Shown here: positions 25,707 to 33,806 of the stretch, one piece after another | Layout of the letters: the number at the start of each line of letters is the position of its first letter | Position numbering within the stretch: the first letter of the stretch is position 1 | Assembly (NCBI RefSeq): GCF_051903075.1 | Contig: NZ_CP182423.1 | Coordinates: forward strand, 1,488,001-1,552,000 | DNA from: Embleya sp051903075 | GTDB lineage: Bacteria; Actinomycetota; Actinomycetes; Streptomycetales; Streptomycetaceae | DNA: 64,000 nucleotides | Reading direction: 5' to 3' | Translations under genes and position numbers: made by a program | Notes under the pieces: model-generated | What the model saw: only the letters and a program-made list of their open reading frames with translations | Databases searched by the model: none | What the model was told of the DNA's origin: nothing

Positions 25707-26513
25707 ATGGTGAACGACGAGCGGGACGAGGGTCGTCGTGGGGTTCTGAGGGGTGCGGTCGTCGCCGCCGTGGGAGCGGGGTTGCTCGCAGCCGGGGCGT
25801 CGGGGACGGCCCGGGCCTCGGAGGAATGGCTGCCGGAGGCCGCGGACGGCGCCGACCGCGGCCCGGGGCGGGTGCGGATCGCCGTGTTGCTCTACGAGGG
25901 GGTCACCGCGCTGGATGCGATCGGTCCGTACGAGGTCCTGTGCCGGGTTCCGGGCGCCCGGGTGACCATGGTCGCGCGCCGGGCCGGGCGGATTCACACC
26001 GACACCGGGCAGGTGGCGTTGATCGCCGAACGGTCGTTACGCGAGGTGCGCGGCGCCGACGTAGTGCTCGTGCCGGGCGGCGGCCCCGGCATGGTGGCGG
26101 CGAGCAAGGACGCCGAGACCCTCGACTGGATCCGCCGGATGCACCGCACCACCACGTGGACCACGTCGGTGTGTACCGGAGCCCTGATCCTGGGCGCCGC
26201 CGGTCTGCTGCGCGGCCTGCCTGCCACGACCTACTGGGCCTCGCGCGGGCAACTGGCCGCATTCGGCGCCACCTACACCCCGGGGCGGTTCGTCGAGGCC
26301 GGGAAGATCATCACGGCGGCGGGTGTCTCGGCCGGCATCGACATGGCCCTGCACCTCACCTCCCGGTTGACGAACGATCGGGTGGCCCAGGCCGCGCAGT
26401 TGGCGGTCGAGTACGACCCGGATCCGCCGTACGACACCGGCAGCCCGGAGCGGGCGGACGCCGAATTGCGCGCGTTGGCCCTGAAGTTGATCGAGGACTC
26501 CGCCGCGCGGTAG
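25707..26513 (+). CDS. Exported DJ-1/PfpI-family protein
   Basis: A 268-residue protein. The N-terminus has a twin-arginine-like export signal (RRGVLRG, then the hydrophobic AVVAAVGAGLLAAGASG and ARA-S as cleavage site). The mature part is a DJ-1/PfpI domain of the isocyanide-hydratase/GATase1-like type: IAVLLYEGVTALDAIGPYEV, VPGGGPGM and the nucleophile elbow TTSVCTGALILGAAG with the conserved Cys. Start ATG 25707 gives the signal peptide. Isocyanide hydratases are cytosolic, so an exported form is unusual. It could act as a hydratase or a stress protein outside the membrane. No partner gene is adjacent. Confidence 0.85.
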   Translation: MVNDERDEGRRGVLRGAVVAAVGAGLLAAGASGTARASEEWLPEAADGADRGPGRVRIAVLLYEGVTALDAIGPYEVLCRVPGARVTMVARRAGRIHTDTGQVALIAERSLREVRGADVVLVPGGGPGMVAASKDAETLDWIRRMHRTTTWTTSVCTGALILGAAGLLRGLPATTYWASRGQLAAFGATYTPGRFVEAGKIITAAGVSAGIDMALHLTSRLTNDRVAQAAQLAVEYDPDPPYDTGSPERADAELRALALKLIEDSAAR

Positions 26514-26533
26514 CAATTCTCGTGATCGTTCTC

Positions 26534-26572
26534 GTAGTCCGATGATACGACCATATGACTACGCCACGTTAT
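26534..26572. promoter_or_regulatory. Possible operator or promoter region
   Basis: In a locally AT-richer stretch, GTAGTC (26534-26539) and GACTAC (26567-26572) form perfect inverted half-sites 27 bp apart, upstream of the CHAP-like gene. This is supported by symmetry and composition only. The full non-coding stretch is 26514-26748. Confidence 0.25.
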
Positions 26573-26748
26573 CGAACAAATACTCGTGGTACACGTCGCA
26601 GGTCAGTGGGTATGCCCCGATCGACGTCAGTGCGCGTTTCGTGCCGCGGCCGCGAAACGCGCCCGGGGTGTACTCGGGTCCACCGGAACGGGACCTCCCA
26701 CCCCGGCCATCGAGATACGTTCCACCCGGCGTGAAATGGGGGCCGCCC

Positions 26749-27552
26749 ATGGCTACATGGGACGACCTGATCGCACATCTGCAAGCTGTACCGGAAGGCG
26801 TATACGAGAGCTGGAACCCCCGTGACGGTTACGACAACCGCACCAAGTGGGGACGGGAGTTCGGCGAGGACGGCGTGCCGTGGTGCGTCATCTTCGACTG
26901 GTGCATGTACAACGACGTCGGCCTCGCGGACATCGTGCCCAAGGTCGACAACGTCACCGCGTTCGCGAACTGGGCCCGCGCGCACGACCAGTGGTCGGAA
27001 TACCCGAGTTGGGGCGCCTGGGTCGACTTCGGCAACGGCGCGCACACCGAGATCGTGGTCCGTTTCGACGACGTCCACGTGTACACCAAGGGCGGCAACA
27101 CGATCCCGACCGGCGGCGACGGCGGCCAGGGCAACGGCGTCTACTCGCATACGTTCAGGCGCACCGACGCGCGGGTGACCGGCTATCTGGCCCCGCGCTT
27201 CCCCGACGGCTGCCCACCCACCGCCGATCCGCACGATCCGCGCGGTACGTCCGGGGGCGACGGGATCCCGACCGTCAGCCTGGCCAACATCCTCGACTCC
27301 GCGCACCTCGACCCACCCGCGCCCCAGGGCTCGGCGGCGCACCGCACCGACGTGCTCCTGGTCGAGCAGGCGCTCCAGGCCGAGGGCCTGCTCGCGTCCG
27401 CCTACGTCGACGGCTCCTTCGGGACCGCCACGATCCACGCCTACGCCGCCTACCAACGCCGTCTCGGCTACTCCGGCCAGGACGCCAACGGCATCCCCGG
27501 CCAACGATCGCTGACCCGCCTGGCCGGCCAACACGGCTTCCGGGTCGACTGA
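26749..27552 (+). CDS. CHAP-like protein with peptidoglycan-binding domain
   Basis: A 267-residue protein. Residues 1-160 look like a CHAP/NlpC-type cysteine hydrolase: Cys in GVPWCVIFDWCMYNDVGL, an exposed strand SWGAWVDFGNGAHTEIVVRF whose His would pair with it, and the strand VYTKGGNT. Residues 195-267 form a PG_binding_1 domain (VLLVEQALQAEGLL and VDGSFGTATIHAYAAYQRRL). ATG 26749 was chosen because the upstream frame is Pro-rich and unlike the family. No signal peptide or membrane helix is seen, so export would need another route; enzymes of this layout occur as phage endolysins and in actinomycete genomes. The cell-wall role is inferred. Confidence 0.75.
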   Translation: MATWDDLIAHLQAVPEGVYESWNPRDGYDNRTKWGREFGEDGVPWCVIFDWCMYNDVGLADIVPKVDNVTAFANWARAHDQWSEYPSWGAWVDFGNGAHTEIVVRFDDVHVYTKGGNTIPTGGDGGQGNGVYSHTFRRTDARVTGYLAPRFPDGCPPTADPHDPRGTSGGDGIPTVSLANILDSAHLDPPAPQGSAAHRTDVLLVEQALQAEGLLASAYVDGSFGTATIHAYAAYQRRLGYSGQDANGIPGQRSLTRLAGQHGFRVD

Positions 27553-27664
27553 CGCACCACCCGCGAGGCGGTCGGTTCGGTCCCGGGTCGGTCAACCGAC
27601 CGACGCGGGCCCCGACCCGACCGACCTCGCGGTCGGCGACTCGGTGCCCGGTAGGCTTCGACGG

Positions 27665-28129
27665 ATGCAGTCGATCACCATCAGGCGGGCCGTCGCCTCG
27701 GACGCGGACCGGCTCACGTCGCTGGTCGGCCGGTCCGGCGCCTATCGCGGGCACTACGCGTCGATCATCGCCGGATATCGGGTCACGGCCGAGTACATCG
27801 CCCGGCATCGGGTCTTCGCGGCCGTCGGCGCGGGCGACGAGCCGCTGGGCTTCTACGCCCTCGTGCTGGATCCGCCGGAGTTGGATCTGGCCTTCGTGGC
27901 GGACGACGCGCAGGGATCGGGCGTCGGCCGGCTCCTGATCGAGCACATGATCGGCGAGGCCGGCCGAGCCGGTCTCACCGCCGTGCGTGTGGTCGCCCAT
28001 CCCCCGGCCGAGGCCTTCTACCGGCGGCTGGGCGCGACGCGCGTGGGCACGATCGCCCCGTCGCCCCCGAGGGTCGACTGGGAACGCCCGGAACTGCGAT
28101 TCGCCATTCCCCCGGCACCGGCGGGTTGA
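27665..28129 (+). CDS. GNAT-family N-acetyltransferase
   Basis: A 154-residue GNAT. The N-terminal strand and helix (ITIRRAVASDADRLTSLV), the central strand (ELDLAFVADDAQGSGVGRLL), which contains the acetyl-CoA pyrophosphate loop (QGSGVG), and the late motif VVAHPPAEAFYRRLGATRVG are all in order. ATG 27665 is used and a Met-start 7 codons earlier is GTG/ATG-poor. Acceptor substrate unknown. It stands alone between the CHAP-like gene and an aldo/keto reductase. Confidence 0.88.
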   Translation: MQSITIRRAVASDADRLTSLVGRSGAYRGHYASIIAGYRVTAEYIARHRVFAAVGAGDEPLGFYALVLDPPELDLAFVADDAQGSGVGRLLIEHMIGEAGRAGLTAVRVVAHPPAEAFYRRLGATRVGTIAPSPPRVDWERPELRFAIPPAPAG

Positions 28130-28204
28130 CCTGGAGCGCGGTCCAGGTTGTTGACTCGTGCCCTCGGGCCCGGGACATCACGGGCCGCGGCGTTGGGGGT
28201 CACC

Positions 28205-29191
28205 ATGAAGTACCGCACCATCGGGGTCGATTCGGGCACGCGTCGGGAGGTGAGTGTGCTTGCGCTGGGGGCGATGTTGTTCGGGTCGGTGACCGACGAG
28301 AAGACCTCCTACGCGGTGTTGGATCGTTTTGTCGAGGCCGGGGGCACGTTCATCGACACCTCCGACAACTACGCCTTCTGGGTCGACGGAGGACTCGGCG
28401 GGCAGAGCGAGGAGTTGCTCGGACGGTGGCGGCGCAGCCGCGGCGTCGGGGACGAGATCGTCATCGCCACCAAACTGGGCGCGGCGCCGCTGGCGGCGGG
28501 CACCGGCTACATCGACAACCCCGAGGGCCTGTCCGCGAAGGCGATTCGCGAGGCGGCGGAGCGGAGCCGGGAGCGGCTGGGGGTGGAGCGGCTGGATCTG
28601 CTCTACGCGCACATCGAGGACCGGACCGTGCCGCCGCGGGAAACCGTGGAGGCATTCGGCGAGTTGGTGACCGAGGGTACGGTCGGCCTGTTGGGCGCGA
28701 GCAATCACGCCATGTGGCGTGTGGAGCGGGCCCGTTCGCTCGCCGCGGCGGCGGGGGTGCCGGGGTACGAGGTGCTCCAGTATCAGCACAGCCATCTGCG
28801 CCCGCGCTACGACATACCCGACGCGCTCTTCCCCGAGGGCAGCCTCGGTCACGCCGGTCCGGAGCTGCTGAGCTACCTGCGCGCCGAGCCGGATCTGACC
28901 CTGGTCGCCTATTCGCCGCTCCTCGGCGGTGCGTACGCGCGGCCGGACAAGCCGCTGCCGCCGGACTACGACCACCCGGGCACGCCCGCCAGGCTGGCGG
29001 TGTTGCGCGAGGTCGCGCAGGAAGTCGGGGCGACGGTGAACCAGGTCGTGCTCGCCTGGCAGATCGGCGGGGCGTTCCCGATCATCCCGCTCGCCGGTGC
29101 CTCCTCCGTCGCGCAGTTGGCGGAGAACCTGGCGGCCGTGGACCTGGAACTGACGCCGGATCAGCGCGCCCGGCTGGACAACGTGCACTGA
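28205..29191 (+). CDS. Aldo/keto reductase
   Basis: NADPH-dependent oxidoreductase of 328 residues with a (beta/alpha)8 barrel. The catalytic tetrad Asp-Tyr-Lys-His is visible: Asp and Tyr in FIDTSDNYAFW, Lys in VIATKLG and His in LLYAHIEDR. The C-terminal cofactor segment (IIPLAGASSVAQLAENL) is also present. It belongs to the oxidoreductase branch resembling L-glyceraldehyde 3-phosphate reductase and YajO-like proteins. Start ATG 28205. Substrate unknown. A strong terminator follows. Confidence 0.92.
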   Translation: MKYRTIGVDSGTRREVSVLALGAMLFGSVTDEKTSYAVLDRFVEAGGTFIDTSDNYAFWVDGGLGGQSEELLGRWRRSRGVGDEIVIATKLGAAPLAAGTGYIDNPEGLSAKAIREAAERSRERLGVERLDLLYAHIEDRTVPPRETVEAFGELVTEGTVGLLGASNHAMWRVERARSLAAAAGVPGYEVLQYQHSHLRPRYDIPDALFPEGSLGHAGPELLSYLRAEPDLTLVAYSPLLGGAYARPDKPLPPDYDHPGTPARLAVLREVAQEVGATVNQVVLAWQIGGAFPIIPLAGASSVAQLAENLAAVDLELTPDQRARLDNVH

Positions 29192-29241
29192 GCCGGATCC
29201 CGGGCGGCGGATCGTCCGGGCGACCGGGACCCGGCGGAACG

Positions 29242-29279
29242 GGCGGGCGGGGACGACGTGTTCGGCGTCCCCGCCCGCC
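29242..29279. terminator. Bidirectional hairpin terminator
   Basis: Perfect 14-bp arms (29242-29255 and 29266-29279) surround a 10-nt loop, in the gap between the convergent aldo/keto reductase and GNAT genes. Confidence 0.8.
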
Positions 29280-29285
29280 GGCCCG

Positions 29286-30011
29286 TCAGCGCCAGGTCAT
29301 GTTGATCTCACGCTCGAAGTTGACATACCCCGCCCGCCGAAACGCGTTCGCCATTGGGACGTTGCCGAGATCCGTCGCCGCGCGGATCCGGGGCACGTCC
29401 TGTGCGGCCGGCACACGGGTGCCCTCGGCCAGGATGTCGTCGACGTAGCCGTTGCCGCGATACGCGGGCAGGACCGCGATGTAGGCGATGACGGGGTTGT
29501 AGCCGTTGTGCGCCGGGATCACGAATCCCAGCGGCTCCCCGTCCGGCAGCGTCGCGACGCGCCACCACTCCTTCGGGCCGGCATAGCGGGCCAGTTCGTC
29601 GTCGTACTGGGCGACCGCCGATTCGCGCGCGGTCATTCGGGTCAGCTCGTCCCGCCCGTGCGCGTCCAACGTCCCCGCCAGGACGCCGGTCATCAGTGCC
29701 ACCAGTTCGTCGGCATCGTGCACCGGACGGAACGTCAGCCGGCCGCGCGGCTCCGGAATCGGCGTCCCGGGGCGCCATTCCAACCGCAACCGCTCCACGA
29801 GCAGCCGGGCGCCGAGGCTTTCCAGCGCCGTCATGCGGGCCCGGACGGCCGGGCCGACGAGCGTGTCCTCGCGCCAGTCGGGCGGGACGAAGCGGGTGTA
29901 TTCCGGCGGGCGGGTTCCGGCGGGCAGGATGTCGGACAACGCGGTGCGCACCAGGCGCGCCGCGAACTCCGGGCGCTCCGCCGCCGGGACACCGTCGACG
30001 CCGTGGCACAC
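29286..30011 (-). CDS. GNAT-family N-acetyltransferase
   Basis: About 241 residues. The C-terminal GNAT domain shows VIAYIAVLPAYRGNGYVDDI with the acetyl-CoA loop RGNGY, and the ending TDLGNVPMANAFRRAGYVNF. The N-terminal 95 residues form an extra region (FAARLVRTALSDILPAG, then RFVPPDWRED). GTG 30011 is the first start codon in the frame, but plausible coding sequence (TGRALFTG) continues upstream without a start, so the true start may be a non-standard codon or the 5' end may be eroded. Substrate unknown. Confidence 0.8.
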   Translation of the reverse strand: MCHGVDGVPAAERPEFAARLVRTALSDILPAGTRPPEYTRFVPPDWREDTLVGPAVRARMTALESLGARLLVERLRLEWRPGTPIPEPRGRLTFRPVHDADELVALMTGVLAGTLDAHGRDELTRMTARESAVAQYDDELARYAGPKEWWRVATLPDGEPLGFVIPAHNGYNPVIAYIAVLPAYRGNGYVDDILAEGTRVPAAQDVPRIRAATDLGNVPMANAFRRAGYVNFEREINMTWR

Positions 30012-30239
30012 TCCGGTGAAGAGCGCCCGTCCCGTTCCGGGGTCAGACTCGGTCGGTTCCCCGGGAGGACACGGGCGTGGTGATGACTGCGTACATCGCG
30101 TGTCCCTCCTCTCGTCGTCACGTCCCCCGGGGCGATCTGCCGCCGGGGGTCCGGCCGCACTTTCTACCGAACAACACCCGTCCCCCGCAAACGCTTTTCC
30201 CGCGCACCCGGCCCGCGCAACCGGCCGCGCACTTGGCCG

Positions 30240-30998
30240 TTACGGTGCCGAGTGGCGCCGGACCCGTTGCAGCCAGCCGTGGGGGTGGCTGGTGACGCCG
30301 TAGAGTTCCAGGTCGCGGCGGGTGGTGAAGGCGCTGCCCTGGTCGCCGGCCAGCCAGTCGCCGATCGCCGGGACCACGCCGCCCGGCATGTCGGGCGGAC
30401 ACAGGTCGGGGTCGTCCACGATGCCGTCCTCGACGACGAAGAAGCCGCCGTCGGGCACAAGATGGGCGAAGTTGCGCAGCGCGGCGGCGGTCGTGTCGTA
30501 CTCGTGCAGGGTGTCCTCGACGACCAGACAGCGCGCGCCGGGCGGGATCGCCCGCTCGACCCGTTCGGCGAGCCCCGGGTCGCGGACGTCGCCCGCGACG
30601 AGGGTGATGTCGCGCGCGAAGTGCGGATCGGCGGAGCCGAGCAGCGCCGCCGCGCGCGACTGGTCCAGGTCGACCGAGATCACCCGGATCGCCTCGGGGA
30701 CGCGGCCGTAGCCGGCCAGGGTGCGCAGTCGGTCGCGGAACCACAGGGCCGAGCCGCCCAGATGGGTACCCAGTTCCACCACCACCTGTGTCCGCGAGGA
30801 CCACAGCACGTGCTCGAACACACGCAGGTCCTCGGGAAACTTCTTGATCCGCAGACCGGCGTACCAATCCCGGACGTGCTGCCGGCCGCGGGCGCGGCGG
30901 TATTCCAGGAGCGTCGTCGCGTGGTCGGCGGCGACGGTCGGCGGCAACCGGTCACCGTCGAAGTCGTCGGTGGCGGTATCGGTGTGGGTATCGGTCAT
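30240..30998 (-). CDS. CmcI-type SAM-dependent methyltransferase
   Basis: A 252-residue protein of the RMNT_CmcI family (cephalosporin 7-alpha-hydroxylation/methylation protein CmcI and rhamnosyl O-methyltransferases). The family hallmarks are IKKFPEDLRVFEHVLW near residue 50, the SAM-binding segment VVVELGTHLGGSALWF, the metal/SAM Asp in ISVDLDQSR, CLVVEDTLHEYD and FVVEDGIVDD. ATG 30998 has GAGAGGG upstream. No beta-lactam or glycan biosynthesis genes are adjacent, so the acceptor is unknown; O-methylation of a sugar or secondary metabolite is likely. Confidence 0.85.
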   Translation of the reverse strand: MTDTHTDTATDDFDGDRLPPTVAADHATTLLEYRRARGRQHVRDWYAGLRIKKFPEDLRVFEHVLWSSRTQVVVELGTHLGGSALWFRDRLRTLAGYGRVPEAIRVISVDLDQSRAAALLGSADPHFARDITLVAGDVRDPGLAERVERAIPPGARCLVVEDTLHEYDTTAAALRNFAHLVPDGGFFVVEDGIVDDPDLCPPDMPGGVVPAIGDWLAGDQGSAFTTRRDLELYGVTSHPHGWLQRVRRHSAP

Positions 30999-31202
30999 GG
31001 CGACCCTCTCCTGTCCCGGCGTCCGGACGGGCCGGAGTGCTCCGGCAGCCGTACCCGTGCCCGTACATCCATATCGGGAGAGCACACCGTCGCGCCCGGT
31101 TTCGGAGCTGTCGACACGGATTGTTCCGCCATCGAACGCCGCGCGGTCATCCGTCGTCCGCCGGGAGCACACACGACCCCTCCGGGCCGGCCGCTTTCGG
31201 GA

Positions 31203-31586
31203 TCAGTCCGGCAGCACCGACCGGTAGTAGTCGATCTTGCCCCGCAGGTGCCCCTGCTGCGCCCGCAGCAGCGCGATCTGCTCCTCCACCGCGGCGTCGT
31301 GCCGTTCCAGGAGGGCGATCCGCTCGGTCAGCGACTCCCGGTCGCCCGTGCGGGCCAGTTCGGCGTAGCGGCGCATGTCCGCGATCGGCATCCCGGTGTC
31401 CCGCAGGCAGCGCAGGATGCCGAGCCATTGCAGGTCCTGCTCGGTGAACCGGCGATGCCCGCTGGGCGCGCGGCCCACGTCGGAGAGCAGGCCGATGCGT
31501 TCGTAGTAGCGCAGTGTGTCCAGGCTGAAGCCGGAGCGCTCGGCCGTCTCGGCCGGGGTCAGATAGCGCGGCGCGGTGGGGGTCAT
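31203..31586 (-). CDS. MerR-family transcriptional regulator
   Basis: A 127-residue MerR protein: winged helix (YLTPAETAERSGFSLDTLRY, SGHRRFTEQDLQWLGIL) and a dimerisation coiled coil (LTERIALLERHDAAVEEQIA). There is no C-terminal ligand domain and no Cys ligand, the pattern of small MerR sensors of aldehydes or oxidants. ATG 31586. It lies 102 bp downstream of a SnoaL-like gene on the same strand and is possibly co-transcribed with it. Confidence 0.9.
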   Translation of the reverse strand: MTPTAPRYLTPAETAERSGFSLDTLRYYERIGLLSDVGRAPSGHRRFTEQDLQWLGILRCLRDTGMPIADMRRYAELARTGDRESLTERIALLERHDAAVEEQIALLRAQQGHLRGKIDYYRSVLPD

Positions 31587-31688
31587 ACCGGAATTCTGCC
31601 GGGTGGGTGTCGCAGGCCGTCGACCCCGTTCGCCCGGGGTCGACGGCCTCCCCGTGGCGGGCCCGCCCCGTGTCGGGCCCGCCACGGA

Positions 31689-32084
31689 TCACGGCGTCTT
31701 GCTGTACCCCAGCCCCTCGACGATGCGCCCGTCGCGCACCTGCATGAGGTTGACGCCCGCCACGGTGGTGGACTCGGCGTGCGCCTCGCCGAACACCTCG
31801 TTCACCTCGCCCGACGCGAATGTCACCCGCCACTTGATCACCGCGCGGTCGTCGAAGACGTAGACGTCCTCGGGTTGGAAGCTGACGTTCGGGTCGGCCG
31901 CCAGTTCCTTCCAGAAGGTCTCGCACGCCTCCAGCCCCTCGTAGCGGGTCCCGTCCGGCGCGGGCTGGACCGTGACCATCACACAACCCTCGCCGACCAG
32001 GCCCTCGATCAGCGTCGGGTCGTGCTTGGTGAACGCGTCGTTGAACCGCGCGATGACTTCGGCCGTCGACTTGACTGCGGACAT
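31689..32084 (-). CDS. SnoaL/NTF2-like protein
   Basis: A 131-residue cone-shaped NTF2-fold protein: first helix VIARFNDAFTKHDPTLIEGL, strand VMVTVQPAPDGTRYEG, ACETFWKELAADPN and the ending MQVRDGRIVEGLGYS. Members include polyketide cyclases, limonene-epoxide hydrolase-like proteins and ligand binders. Catalytic residues cannot be assigned. ATG 32084 has CTGGAGG upstream. It stands in a row with the MerR gene at 31203-31586 and may be its target or partner. Confidence 0.8.
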   Translation of the reverse strand: MSAVKSTAEVIARFNDAFTKHDPTLIEGLVGEGCVMVTVQPAPDGTRYEGLEACETFWKELAADPNVSFQPEDVYVFDDRAVIKWRVTFASGEVNEVFGEAHAESTTVAGVNLMQVRDGRIVEGLGYSKTP

Positions 32085-32237
32085 GGCGAACCTCCAGGGG
32101 GTGTGGGGGGGGTTGCGGCCCGCCGGTGCGGCGGCCCGTGACGACAATCTTCCGTCCGGCGTCCGGGGCCGACAATTCCCTGCGGGTAATGGCCGTTCCG
32201 GGTCGGGGGCGCGTGTTCCGGCCGGGGCAGGTCCGGC

Positions 32238-33488
32238 TCAGATCCGGCGGGTTCCCCACACGGCGAGCGAGGTGAGCACGCTCAGGGCGGCGCCGAAGAG
32301 CAGTACGCCGGCGGTGGAGACGGTGTTGACCAGGATGCCGCCGAACAGGGCGCCGAGCGCGATCGCCAGGTTGAACATCGAGGTGTTCAGCGCCGTGGCC
32401 GCCTCGGTGGCGTCGGGCGCGGCCTTGAGGATCCAGGTCTGTACGCCGACGGGGACACCGCCGAAGGCCAGGCCCCACAGGACGAGCAGTGCGACGCCGG
32501 TGAACCGCGTGCCGCCCGCGAGCGGGAACAGGGCCAACAGCGCGGCGAGCGCGAGGCTGATGGTGATGATGGTGCCGCGTACGTTGCGGCCGGCGGCGGC
32601 GCCGGCGAGGAAGTTGCCGACGATCCCGGCCAGGCCGAAGGCCAGCAGGACCGGGCCGATCAGGTTCTCGTCGATCCCGGACCGGTCCTGCAGGATCGGG
32701 CTGACGAAGGTGAACGCCGCGAAGTGGCCGCTCACCAGGAGGAAGGTGGCCAGCACGCCGGCGCGCACGATCGGGTTGCGGAACTGCTCGCCGAGGGTGC
32801 GCAGTCGCACCGGTTGTGACGCGGGCATCGGCGGCAGCAGGAGGACCAGCGCGACCACGACCACCAGTCCCAGACCGCCCAGGGCGACGAACGCGATGCG
32901 CCAGTCGGTGAGTCCGCCGATCAGGGTGCCGGCCGGGACGCCGAGCACGTTGGCGGCGGTGGCCCCGCCGAAGGCGATCGCGGTGGCCCGGGGCACGTAC
33001 CGCTCGGGGACCATGCGGACGGCCAACCCGGCCGCCAGCGACCAGAATCCGCCGATGCTGACGCCGACCAGGAAGCGCGAGGCGATCAGCACGGGGAAGT
33101 TCGGCGCGGTGGCCGAGACGATGTTGGCGACCACCATCAGTGTGATCAGCCCGAGCAGCACGACGCGGCGATCCAGCCGGCCGATCAGCACCGGCAGCAG
33201 CGGTGCGGTGGCCGAGGCCACCAGGCCCGGCACGGTGATCATCAGGCCCGCCGTGCCCTCGGAGACGCCGAGGTCGCCGCCGACGGAGGTGAGCAGGCCG
33301 ACGGGCAGTTGTTCGGCGGTGACCACGGAGAACGTACCGACCGCCACCGCGGCAACGGCGAACCAGCGTTTGCGGGGGACACGCTCGGGCGCCGCGTCGA
33401 CGGGTTCGGCCTCGCCGGTGGTGCCGCCGACGGGTCCGGTTTCGGCGTGGAGGACGGCAGGCGTGGCGGCGCGGGCTTCGGTGCTCAC
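32238..33488 (-). CDS. MFS exporter, DHA1 (12-helix) type
   Basis: A 416-residue transporter with a 35-residue polar N-terminus and twelve helices. It has the sugar/drug efflux signature of the YdhP/AraJ-like group: FSVVTAEQLPVGLLTSVGGD in helix 1, IGRLDRRVVLLG as motif A, and LVGVSIGGFWSLAAGLAVRM in helix 4. Start GTG 33488. It is divergent from a LysR gene, which is the likely activator or repressor. Substrate unknown. Confidence 0.92.
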   Translation of the reverse strand: MSTEARAATPAVLHAETGPVGGTTGEAEPVDAAPERVPRKRWFAVAAVAVGTFSVVTAEQLPVGLLTSVGGDLGVSEGTAGLMITVPGLVASATAPLLPVLIGRLDRRVVLLGLITLMVVANIVSATAPNFPVLIASRFLVGVSIGGFWSLAAGLAVRMVPERYVPRATAIAFGGATAANVLGVPAGTLIGGLTDWRIAFVALGGLGLVVVVALVLLLPPMPASQPVRLRTLGEQFRNPIVRAGVLATFLLVSGHFAAFTFVSPILQDRSGIDENLIGPVLLAFGLAGIVGNFLAGAAAGRNVRGTIITISLALAALLALFPLAGGTRFTGVALLVLWGLAFGGVPVGVQTWILKAAPDATEAATALNTSMFNLAIALGALFGGILVNTVSTAGVLLFGAALSVLTSLAVWGTRRI

Positions 33489-33669
33489 AGGTGCGCTTTC
33501 CGGTCAGGGTGCTGCCGGCAAGGGTGATGCCGGGCAGGGCGACACCACGGGTGGTGTCGGAGGGGGGTTCGCGTGCGGATCGGCTCGCGGGGACGGCACG
33601 GCCGTCGCCGTGTCTCCCCCACCTTCCCGCAGGGGCCACACCGGCGGAAACAACGACTGCGACGGCCGC

Positions 33670-33686
33670 CACAACGACCCGTTGTG
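33670..33686. promoter_or_regulatory. Perfect dyad in the MFS/LysR divergent region
   Basis: CACAACG-ACC-CGTTGTG is a perfect 17-bp palindrome in the 318-bp gap (33489-33806) between the divergent transporter and LysR genes. LysR sites often have T-N11-A symmetry, which this does not strictly follow, so binding by that LysR protein is only a proposal. The rest of the gap is featureless. Confidence 0.5.
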
Positions 33687-33806
33687 ACACACACCCGCGC
33701 CGCCGCGCTCACACCCGACCCGGCCCGCGTCGCCGGTCCGTTCCGCCCCACCCCGCTGCGACCCGCCCCGATCCGTCCCGGACAAAGCCGTCCGTATGCT
33801 TACGTG

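Noticed and set aside
26749..27552. Evidence of a prophage around the endolysin-like gene.
   Set aside because: No integrase, holin, capsid or tail gene and no attachment-site repeat was found nearby.
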